This document shows positions 57,575 to 64,000 of a stretch of DNA of 64,000 bases, piece by piece. The translations under genes were made by a program, and so were the position numbers. The stretch comes from Enterococcus alishanensis (GTDB lineage: Bacteria > Bacillota > Bacilli > Lactobacillales > Enterococcaceae): contig NZ_JAHUZB010000004.1 of NCBI RefSeq assembly GCF_019218635.1, forward strand, positions 248,001 through 312,000, read 5' to 3'. Below the pieces are notes generated by a model that searched no databases, was not told where the DNA came from, and saw only the letters and a list, made by a program, of their open reading frames with translations. Numbering within the stretch: position 1 is the first letter of the stretch; every line of letters starts with the position of its first letter.

Positions 57575-58014
57575 TAAATCACCTCGATTGATCCACCAGC
57601 TGCTTTAATTGCTTCTTCGGCAGCTTTAGAGAATTTCGCAGCTTTAACTGTTAATTTTTTCTCTAATGAGCCATTAGCTAAGACTTTAATTCCAGCTTTT
57701 TCGTTTTTCACAAAACCAGCCTCAACTAAAGCAACAGGTGTTACTTCAGCACCGTCTTCAAAACGATTTAATACATCTAAATTAACAACAGCATATTCTT
57801 TACGATTTACGTTAGTAAATCCACGTTTTGGTAAACGACGGAATAATTGTGTTTGTCCACCTTCGAATCCTAAACGTACGCCACCGCCTGAACGAGAGTT
57901 TTGTCCTTTTTGACCGCGTCCAGCTGTTTTGCCGTTACCAGATGAAGTACCACGTCCAACGCGATTACGCACTTTACGTGAACCTTCTGTTGGTTTTAAT
58001 TCATGAAGTTTCAT
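57574..58014 (-). CDS. rplO: 50S ribosomal protein L15
   Basis: A 146-residue L15: [20 protein letters not shown], the glycine-rich [18 protein letters not shown] extension, and [18 protein letters not shown]. Overlaps secY by one base. Confidence 0.98.
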   Translation of the reverse strand: MKLHELKPTEGSRKVRNRVGRGTSSGNGKTAGRGQKGQNSRSGGGVRLGFEGGQTQLFRRLPKRGFTNVNRKEYAVVNLDVLNRFEDGAEVTPVALVEAGFVKNEKAGIKVLANGSLEKKLTVKAAKFSKAAEEAIKAAGGSIEVI

Positions 58015-58046
58015 TGATTGGCACCTCCTTAGTTCAAAATTTCACT

Positions 58047-58229
58047 TTATTTAACTTCTTCTACGTCCACTAAGTGAGACACAGTGTTAACCATACCTTT
58101 GATTGCATCATTGGCAGGTTTTACAACTGTAGAGTTCACTTTTCCAAGACCCAACGCTTTAACAGTGTCACGTTGGTTTTGAGGACGTCCAATCACTGAT
58201 CGTCTTAAAGTAATTTTTAATTCAGCCAT
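58047..58229 (-). CDS. rpmD: 50S ribosomal protein L30
   Basis: A 60-residue L30 with [20 protein letters not shown] and the end [14 protein letters not shown]. Between rpsE and rplO in the standard spc order; AGGAGG before the ATG. Confidence 0.97.
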   Translation of the reverse strand: MAELKITLRRSVIGRPQNQRDTVKALGLGKVNSTVVKPANDAIKGMVNTVSHLVDVEEVK

Positions 58230-58244
58230 GTTTTTTCGTCCTCC

Positions 58245-58745
58245 TTATCTTGCAAAGTTTTCAACAGAGACGCCACGTAATTGTGCTACATCTTCTGCTT
58301 TTTTCAATTCTGTTAAACCTTTGATTGTCGCACGCACAACGTTAATTGGTGTGTTTGAACCTAAAGATTTAGAAGTTACATCAGCAACACCTGCTAATTC
58401 TAGTACGGCACGAACTGGTCCACCAGCCGCAACTCCAGAACCTTCTACTGCAGGTTTCATCAAGATGCGTCCGCCACCAAATACTCCGATGACTTCGTGA
58501 GGAAGTGTTGTACCAACCATTGGTACTTCCACAAGGTTTTTCTTAGCATCTTCAATTGCTTTACGGATTGCTTCAGGTACTTCTTGTGCTTTACCAGTAC
58601 CAAAGCCAACATGTCCGTTTTTATCGCCAACAACGACTAAAGCAGCAAAACGTAAACGACGTCCACCTTTAACAACTTTAGTTACGCGGTTAATCGAAAC
58701 AACGCGGTCTTCTAATTCCAAATGTTTTGGATCGATATAAACCAT
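58245..58745 (-). CDS. rpsE: 30S ribosomal protein S5
   Basis: A 166-residue S5 with [20 protein letters not shown] (the N-terminal RNA-binding domain), [17 protein letters not shown] and [19 protein letters not shown]. Acts in decoding accuracy and mRNA unwinding at the entry channel. Confidence 0.98.
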   Translation of the reverse strand: MVYIDPKHLELEDRVVSINRVTKVVKGGRRLRFAALVVVGDKNGHVGFGTGKAQEVPEAIRKAIEDAKKNLVEVPMVGTTLPHEVIGVFGGGRILMKPAVEGSGVAAGGPVRAVLELAGVADVTSKSLGSNTPINVVRATIKGLTELKKAEDVAQLRGVSVENFAR

Positions 58746-58766
58746 GAATGGTATTCCTCCTTTTCC

Positions 58767-59132
58767 CTAAAATTCTAGTCCATTTTCACGAGCAGCTTCA
58801 GCTAAAGCTTGTACGCGGCCATGGTAAAGGTATCCACCACGGTCAAAGACAACGACTTTAATACCTTTTTCAATAGCACGTTCAGCTAATAATTTACCAA
58901 CTGCACTTGCTTGTTCTGTTTTGTTTCCACCTGAAATATCTTTATCTAAGGCAGAGGCACTTGCTAGCGTTACACCCGCTACGTCATCAATTAATTGCGC
59001 GTAGATGTTTTTGTTAGAACGAAAAACGTTCAAGCGTGGGCGCTCAGCAGTACCAGAGATTTGTTTACGTACACGCATGTGGCGCTTTTGACGTGTTTTG
59101 TTTTTATCTGGTTTTGTAATCACAATTTTCAC
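58767..59132 (-). CDS. rplR: 50S ribosomal protein L18
   Basis: A 121-residue L18 (5S rRNA binding): [38 protein letters not shown] and [21 protein letters not shown] few residues longer at the N-terminus than common forms. Confidence 0.98.
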   Translation of the reverse strand: MKIVITKPDKNKTRQKRHMRVRKQISGTAERPRLNVFRSNKNIYAQLIDDVAGVTLASASALDKDISGGNKTEQASAVGKLLAERAIEKGIKVVVFDRGGYLYHGRVQALAEAARENGLEF

Positions 59133-59177
59133 CTCTAATTTAAGCTGGCCTAAGCCGCATGTTGTAGGTACGACCTA

Positions 59178-59714
59178 CTATTTACCAGTTTTACCTTCTT
59201 TACGGCGTACATATTCACCAACATAGCGAACACCTTTGCCCTTGTATGGTTCTGGTGGACGAGTGCCACGAATTTTCGCTGCAACTTCACCAACTACTTC
59301 TTTATCTGAACCTTTAACCACTACTTGAGTGTTTGCCGGAACTTCAATCGTAATTCCTTCTGGTGCTACGATTTCGACTGGATGTGAGTAACCAACGCTT
59401 AAAACAAGTTTTGATCCTTGTAATTGTGCACGGTACCCAACCCCGATTAATTCTAAAGCTTTTTGGAACCCTTCTGATACACCAACTACCATGTTGTTGA
59501 AGTTGGCACGAGTTGTTCCGTGGATTGTTTTCATTTCTTTGCTGTCATCAGGACGAGTAAATGTCACTTCGCTACCTTCGATATTCATTGTAATATCAGA
59601 AGAGAACGTACGAGTTAATTCACCTTTAGGACCTTTAACAGTTACGTCATTACCTTTTTGAGTTACTTCAACTCCTGCAGGTAAAACGACAATTTTATTA
59701 CCAATACGGCTCAC
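59178..59714 (-). CDS. rplF: 50S ribosomal protein L6
   Basis: A 178-residue L6 made of two similar domains: [17 protein letters not shown] and [12 protein letters not shown] in the first, [20 protein letters not shown] in the second, ending [20 protein letters not shown]. Confidence 0.98.
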   Translation of the reverse strand: MSRIGNKIVVLPAGVEVTQKGNDVTVKGPKGELTRTFSSDITMNIEGSEVTFTRPDDSKEMKTIHGTTRANFNNMVVGVSEGFQKALELIGVGYRAQLQGSKLVLSVGYSHPVEIVAPEGITIEVPANTQVVVKGSDKEVVGEVAAKIRGTRPPEPYKGKGVRYVGEYVRRKEGKTGK

Positions 59715-59744
59715 TTAAAGACACCTCCTTGTAATTTTATAGAA

Positions 59745-60143
59745 TTACCAAACGTAAGCTAGCACTTCGCCGCCCACATTTTTAGATCTCGCTTCTTTAT
59801 CAGTGACTACACCGTCAGAAGTAGAGATAATCGCGATACCTAAACCATTTAATACTTTTGGCACTTCGTCAGCTTTAACGTAAGCACGCAAGCCTGGTTT
59901 AGAGATACGTTTTAAGTTTGTGATAACACGTTCGTCATTTTTACCGTATTTAAGAAATACACGGATCATGCCTTGTTTGTCATCTTCGATATATTCAACA
60001 TCACGGACGAAACCTTCTTTTTTCAAGATTTCGGCGATGTCATGTTTAATTTTTGAAGCAGGTACTTCAACTACTTCGTGTTTTACCATATTGGCATTAC
60101 GAATGCGAGTTAAGAAATCTGCAATTGGATCTGTCATGACCAT
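59745..60143 (-). CDS. rpsH: 30S ribosomal protein S8
   Basis: A 132-residue S8: [20 protein letters not shown], then the C-terminal [20 protein letters not shown] and [10 protein letters not shown]8 binds helix 21 of 16S rRNA and in other bacteria represses the spc operon. Confidence 0.98.
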   Translation of the reverse strand: MVMTDPIADFLTRIRNANMVKHEVVEVPASKIKHDIAEILKKEGFVRDVEYIEDDKQGMIRVFLKYGKNDERVITNLKRISKPGLRAYVKADEVPKVLNGLGIAIISTSDGVVTDKEARSKNVGGEVLAYVW

Positions 60144-60177
60144 TGAACTATTTACCTCCTTTTTGCGCTTGTTGTTT

Positions 60178-60363
60178 TTACCAGCTAGCTTTCTTCACGC
60201 CGGGAATTTGACCTTTATAGGCAAGTTCGCGGAAGCAAATACGGCAAAGATGAAATTTTTGATAAACTGAATGTGGACGTCCGCAACGTTCGCAACGAGT
60301 ATATGCTTGAGTTGAGAATTTAGCAGGGCGTTTGTTTTTAGCAATCATTGATTTTTTAGCCAA
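60178..60363 (-). CDS. rpsN: 30S ribosomal protein S14, zinc-binding type
   Basis: A 61-residue S14 of the short type Z with CERC and CRIC zinc knuckles (C24, C27, C40, C43 region) and the end [13 protein letters not shown]. Confidence 0.97.
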   Translation of the reverse strand: MAKKSMIAKNKRPAKFSTQAYTRCERCGRPHSVYQKFHLCRICFRELAYKGQIPGVKKASW

Positions 60364-60381
60364 TTTATTTCGCCTCCTTGA

Positions 60382-60921
60382 TTATTTTTGGAATGGCATT
60401 CCAAGTTGTGATAATAATTCACGAGATTCTTCATCAGTGTTAGCAGTTGTAACGACAACGATATCCATACCACGTACTTTATCAACATTATCGTAATCAA
60501 CTTCTGGGAAGATTAATTGTTCTTTCACACCTAAAGTGTAGTTACCACGGCCATCGAAGGCTTTCTTGCTAATACCATGGAAGTCACGTACACGTGGAAG
60601 TGATACAGACACTAATTTGTCTAAGAATTCATACATTCTTTCTCCACGTAGTGTTACTTTCGCACCGATTGGCATACCTTCACGCAAGCGGAAACCAGCG
60701 ATAGATTTTTTAGCTTTTGTGATAATAGGTTTTTGACCAGTAATCAAAGCTAATTCTTCAACAGCTTTGTCCAAGTTTTTTGCGTTTGATACCGCATCGC
60801 CAACACCCATGTTGACAACGATTTTCTCAACTTTAGGAACTTGCATTACTGAATTATAGTTAAATTTTTCCATCAATGATGGTGTAATTTCATTTAAATA
60901 TTTTTCTTTTAGGCGGTTCAT
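60382..60921 (-). CDS. rplE: 50S ribosomal protein L5
   Basis: A 179-residue L5: [59 protein letters not shown] and [20 protein letters not shown]. Binds 5S rRNA and contacts P-site tRNA. Confidence 0.98.
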   Translation of the reverse strand: MNRLKEKYLNEITPSLMEKFNYNSVMQVPKVEKIVVNMGVGDAVSNAKNLDKAVEELALITGQKPIITKAKKSIAGFRLREGMPIGAKVTLRGERMYEFLDKLVSVSLPRVRDFHGISKKAFDGRGNYTLGVKEQLIFPEVDYDNVDKVRGMDIVVVTTANTDEESRELLSQLGMPFQK

Positions 60922-60947
60922 TTAAGAAGTCCTCCTTTCTTAGCTTT

Positions 60948-61259
60948 TTATTTATCGATAACTTCGCCGGTTTTCTTAGAAAAACGGACTTTTTTACCGT
61001 CAACCACTTTATATCCTACGCGAGTAGCTTCACCGTTTGAAGGATCGATTACTTGAACGTTTGATGCATGGATTGGCGCTTCTACTTCAACGATTCCACC
61101 TTGAGGGGAAGTTTGAGAAGGTTTTTGATGTTTCTTCACGACATTGACGCCTTCAACAACGACTTTGTCTAATTTAGGAAAGACTTCTAATACGACGCCT
61201 TCTTTATTTCTGCTTTTGCCAGAAATAACTTTTACTTTATCGCCTTTTTTAACGAACAT
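60948..61259 (-). CDS. rplX: 50S ribosomal protein L24
   Basis: A 103-residue L24 with the KOW motif at the start ([20 protein letters not shown]) and [10 protein letters not shown] later. An assembly initiator of the large subunit. Confidence 0.98.
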   Translation of the reverse strand: MFVKKGDKVKVISGKSRNKEGVVLEVFPKLDKVVVEGVNVVKKHQKPSQTSPQGGIVEVEAPIHASNVQVIDPSNGEATRVGYKVVDGKKVRFSKKTGEVIDK

Positions 61260-61294
61260 TACTGTTGCGCACCTCCTTTGGTTAAAAGTTCCAA

Positions 61295-61663
61295 TTATAG
61301 TACTTCTGGTGCCAATGAAACGATCTTCATGAAGTTGCCTTCCCGTAATTCACGAGCGACAGGTCCAAAGATACGTGTTCCTCTTGGGCTCTTGTCATCA
61401 CGAATGATAACAGCTGCATTTTCATCAAATTTAATGTAAGAACCATCAGCACGACGAGCGCCTGTTTTAGTCCGAACGATTACGGCTTTAACGACTTCAC
61501 CTTTTTTGACAACCCCACCTGGCGTTGCTTGTTTAACCGTAGCAACGATAATATCACCGATGTTAGCAGTTTTACGGCCAGATCCGCCAAGAACTTTAAT
61601 AGTTAAAATTTCGCGGGCACCTGAGTTATCCGCAATTTTTAAACGACTTTCTGTTTGGATCAC
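61295..61663 (-). CDS. rplN: 50S ribosomal protein L14
   Basis: A 122-residue L14: [40 protein letters not shown] and [14 protein letters not shown]. Confidence 0.98.
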   Translation of the reverse strand: MIQTESRLKIADNSGAREILTIKVLGGSGRKTANIGDIIVATVKQATPGGVVKKGEVVKAVIVRTKTGARRADGSYIKFDENAAVIIRDDKSPRGTRIFGPVARELREGNFMKIVSLAPEVL

Positions 61664-61716
61664 AAGTGTATCCTCCTTTCAGATTTAAAAGAACATCTAT
61701 AGGAAAATCTCGATGA

Positions 61717-61983
61717 TTAGATAATCACTGCTTTTTCAATGATTTCAACTAGACGGAAACGTTTAGTTGCTGATAATGGACGAGTTTCCATGATTTTCAC
61801 GATGTCGCCAGTTTTTGCTTCATTGTTTTCATCGTGCGCTTTATATTTTTTTGAATATTTCATACGTTTACCATAGATTGGGTGATTCTTTTGTGTTTCT
61901 ACGACAACAGTGATGGTTTTATCCATTTTGTCGGAAACCACGCGACCTTGATAAACTTTACGTTGATTTCTTTCTTCAGTCAT
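61717..61983 (-). CDS. rpsQ: 30S ribosomal protein S17
   Basis: An 88-residue OB-fold S17: [39 protein letters not shown] and [16 protein letters not shown]. Confidence 0.98.
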   Translation of the reverse strand: MTEERNQRKVYQGRVVSDKMDKTITVVVETQKNHPIYGKRMKYSKKYKAHDENNEAKTGDIVKIMETRPLSATKRFRLVEIIEKAVII

Positions 61984-62004
61984 GCGAGAAAAGGCCTCCT
62001 TCCA

Positions 62005-62196
62005 CTATTTGTCAGCTTGTTCACGCAATACAGTTTTAATGCGTGCAATCGATTTACGTACTTCTTTAATACGTGCAGTGTTTTCCAATTGACCTGTTGC
62101 TAATTGGAATCTTAAATTAAACAATTCTTCTTTTAATTGCTTTTCTTGATTAAGCATTTCGGCAGTGGTTAATTCTCTGATTTCTTTAACCTTCAT
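62005..62196 (-). CDS. rpmC: 50S ribosomal protein L29
   Basis: A 63-residue helical L29: [40 protein letters not shown], ending [11 protein letters not shown] start it at the ATG at 62196 inside the end of rplP (11-base overlap), after GGGTGG; the longer upstream frame is not family-like. Confidence 0.96.
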   Translation of the reverse strand: MKVKEIRELTTAEMLNQEKQLKEELFNLRFQLATGQLENTARIKEVRKSIARIKTVLREQADK

Positions 62197-62620
62197 TCGA
62201 TTCACCACCCATTTCCTCACGTTTTACGATCTTAGTTTTAACTGGTAATTTGTGAGAAGCAAGACGTAATGCTTCGCGAGCGACTTCTTCAGGAACACCG
62301 GCAACTTCAAACATGATTTTACCGCGTTTTACTGGTGATACCCAGCCTTCAGGAGCCCCTTTACCAGAACCCATACGTACCCCAATTGCTTTGGCAGTAT
62401 AAGATTTGTGAGGGAAAATTTTAATCCATACTTTCCCACCACGTTTCATGTAACGAGTCATTGCGATACGGGCAGCTTCGATTTGACGGTTAGTGATCCA
62501 ATGAGAATCTACCGCTTGCAAACCGTATTCGCCAAATGCGATTTCTTTACCGCCTTTAGCTTCCCCACGCATTTTTCCGCGGAATTCACGACGGTGTTTT
62601 ACACGTTTAGGTACTAACAT
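62186..62620 (-). CDS. rplP: 50S ribosomal protein L16
   Basis: A 144-residue L16: [36 protein letters not shown]-like block ([20 protein letters not shown]), [17 protein letters not shown]. Starts two bases after the rpsC stop. Confidence 0.98.
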   Translation of the reverse strand: MLVPKRVKHRREFRGKMRGEAKGGKEIAFGEYGLQAVDSHWITNRQIEAARIAMTRYMKRGGKVWIKIFPHKSYTAKAIGVRMGSGKGAPEGWVSPVKRGKIMFEVAGVPEEVAREALRLASHKLPVKTKIVKREEMGGESNEG

Positions 62621-62622
62621 GA

Positions 62623-63279
62623 TTATTTCCCTCCTTTCTCAGCGTTTTTTTTAGTTGGAAGAATTTCTCCACGATAAATCCACACTTTAACTCCTAGTTT
62701 TCCGTATGTTGTGTTTGCTTCTTCCCAAGCGTAGTCGATGTCGGCACGCAATGTATGCAAAGGAACAGTTCCTTCTGAATAGCCTTCAGAACGCGCAATA
62801 TCAGCACCGTTTAAACGACCTGAAACTTGTGTTTTGATTCCTTTAGCGCCTGATCTCATAGTACGAGAAATAGCTTGTTTTTGTGCACGACGGAATGCCA
62901 CACGGTTTTCTAATTGACGTGCGATTCCTTCGCCGACTAATTTTGCATCTAAATCTGGTTTTTTGATTTCAATAATATTGATATGAACTCGTTTGCCAGT
63001 TAGTTTGTTTAATTCTTTACGTAAGTTTTCAACTTCAGATCCGCCTTTACCGATAACCATACCAGGTTTCGCTGTGTGGATTGAAACGTTCACGCGATTT
63101 GCTGCACGTTCGATCTCAACTGTCGACACAGAAGCATCAGCAAGTTTTGACGCGATGAATTTACGAATTCTTAAATCTTCGTGTAGAAATTCGGCATACT
63201 CTTTTTCAGCATACCATTTAGCATCCCAATCACGGATGATGCCTACACGCATTCCGATAGGATTAACTTTTTGACCCAC
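62623..63279 (-). CDS. rpsC: 30S ribosomal protein S3
   Basis: A 218-residue S3: [20 protein letters not shown], a KH domain with the GxxG loop in [17 protein letters not shown], and the C-terminal [16 protein letters not shown]. Part of the mRNA entry helicase site. Confidence 0.98.
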   Translation of the reverse strand: MGQKVNPIGMRVGIIRDWDAKWYAEKEYAEFLHEDLRIRKFIASKLADASVSTVEIERAANRVNVSIHTAKPGMVIGKGGSEVENLRKELNKLTGKRVHINIIEIKKPDLDAKLVGEGIARQLENRVAFRRAQKQAISRTMRSGAKGIKTQVSGRLNGADIARSEGYSEGTVPLHTLRADIDYAWEEANTTYGKLGVKVWIYRGEILPTKKNAEKGGK

Positions 63280-63292
63280 TGATTATACCTCC

Positions 63293-63640
63293 TTATTTTT
63301 CTGATACTACTACGGTGATATGACTTGTACGTTTGTTAATTGGTGATGCTGAACCTTTTGCTCTTGGACGGAACCGTTTCATTGTTGGTCCTTCATTTAC
63401 AAATGCTTCTGATACCACTAAGTTTTCAACGTCTAAGTCAAAGTTATTTTCTGCGTTAGCAACTGCAGACATTAAAACTTTTTCAATAATTCCTGCCGCT
63501 TTGTTAGGCGTGAATTTTAAAATTGAAATTGCTTCTGCTACGCTTTTTCCTCTGATAAGATCGATAACTAAACGAGATTTACGAGGAGAAGTGCGAACTG
63601 TTTTCGCAATTGCTTTAGCTGATGTAATTTGTTCTGCCAT
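63293..63640 (-). CDS. rplV: 50S ribosomal protein L22
   Basis: A 115-residue L22: [20 protein letters not shown], and the exit-tunnel beta hairpin [20 protein letters not shown]. Macrolide-site hairpin looks unaltered. Confidence 0.98.
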   Translation of the reverse strand: MAEQITSAKAIAKTVRTSPRKSRLVIDLIRGKSVAEAISILKFTPNKAAGIIEKVLMSAVANAENNFDLDVENLVVSEAFVNEGPTMKRFRPRAKGSASPINKRTSHITVVVSEK

Positions 63641-63661
63641 GATGATTTCCTCCCCTCAAAA

Positions 63662-63940
63662 TTAACGTCTTGTTTTCTTATCGTCAGCAGCATGTCCGCG
63701 ATAAGTTCTAGATGGTGCAAATTCACCTAATTTATGTCCAACCATATCTTCTTGGATGTAAACTGGTACATGTTTGCGTCCGTCATAAACAGCAATAGTA
63801 AATCCTACAAAATTAGGAAAAATTGTTGAGCGACGAGACCAAGTTTTAATAACTTTTTTCTTTTCAACACCTTGTTGCGCTTCGACCTTTTTCATTAAAT
63901 GGTCATCCGCGAAAGGTCCTTTTTTCAAACTACGACCCAT
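63662..63940 (-). CDS. rpsS: 30S ribosomal protein S19
   Basis: A 92-residue S19: [40 protein letters not shown] and [23 protein letters not shown] lies before the ATG. Confidence 0.98.
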   Translation of the reverse strand: MGRSLKKGPFADDHLMKKVEAQQGVEKKKVIKTWSRRSTIFPNFVGFTIAVYDGRKHVPVYIQEDMVGHKLGEFAPSRTYRGHAADDKKTRR

Positions 63941-63982
63941 GGTGTACCTCCTCTCAAAATATACGACACACGGTCAATGTAA

Positions 63983-64000
63983 TTATTTAGTTTTGCGACG
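63983..64000 (-). CDS. rplB: 50S ribosomal protein L2, last codons (truncated by window edge)
   Basis: Only the final residues RRKTK and a TAA stop are inside the window. The assignment rests on the fixed S10 operon order (rplB directly before rpsS) and on the basic ending typical of L2; five codons alone would not prove it. Confidence 0.72.
   Translation of the reverse strand, partial: RRKTK

Overview
This 64 kb window is ordinary low-GC Firmicute chromosome, almost certainly from the order Lactobacillales and most likely the family Enterococcaceae (Enterococcus or a near relative). The basis is gene order and family recall, not a search: the ddl-murF-cshA-acpS-alr-mazF neighbourhood, a fused glutathione synthase (gshF), an S10-spc-alpha ribosomal cluster without map between adk and infA, an L17 downstream element after rplQ followed by ecfA1-ecfA2-ecfT-truA, and strong AGGAGG-type ribosome binding sites. 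Most genes lie on the minus strand. No rRNA, tRNA, CRISPR array, intact insertion sequence or prophage gene was seen.

Layout. 1-2239: a heterodimeric ABC exporter (one subunit cut by the window edge). 2342-10795: a sugar catabolic locus with a fructose-type PTS EIIABC, a triosephosphate-isomerase-like protein, DhaL and DhaK kinase subunits, an RpiB-like isomerase, an AraA-like isomerase and a class II aldolase, all facing a divergent DeoR-type regulator. Its isomerases carry substitutions that point away from the textbook reactions and towards tetrulose phosphates. This is the best candidate for an undescribed system here. 10868-12313: an Mga-like regulator. 12358-18785: mazF, alr, acpS, cshA, murF, ddl (cell wall, lipid and RNA housekeeping). 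18922-24461: a UPF0178 protein, a polytopic membrane protein, a metallophosphoesterase, an unknown 134-residue protein and gshF. 24604-31322: the rnc-smc-HAD phosphatase-ftsY operon. 31489-32740: two DUF2975 membrane proteins with a small Xre-type regulator behind a promoter flanked by phased palindromes. 32806-36239: recG-plsX-acpP. 36415-40846: a beta-glucoside PTS operon (bglG-bglP-bglA) with antiterminator sites and a catabolite-control site. 40942-43329: a large secreted leucine-rich-repeat protein. 43706-46216: fakA and an Asp23/Gls24 protein, divergent from rpmB. 46667-49264: a YfhO-type membrane protein. 49269-52520: truA and the energy-coupling-factor module ecfT-ecfA2-ecfA1. 52655-64000: the L17 downstream element and the ribosomal cluster from rplQ back to the last codons of rplB.

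The regulatory DNA is unusually readable: tandem antiterminator sites with a compensatory base change, a cre box covering a perfect -35, a promoter whose predicted start lies inside a terminator stem, a terminator shared by the coding ends of two convergent genes, and long folded leaders before cshA and infA.
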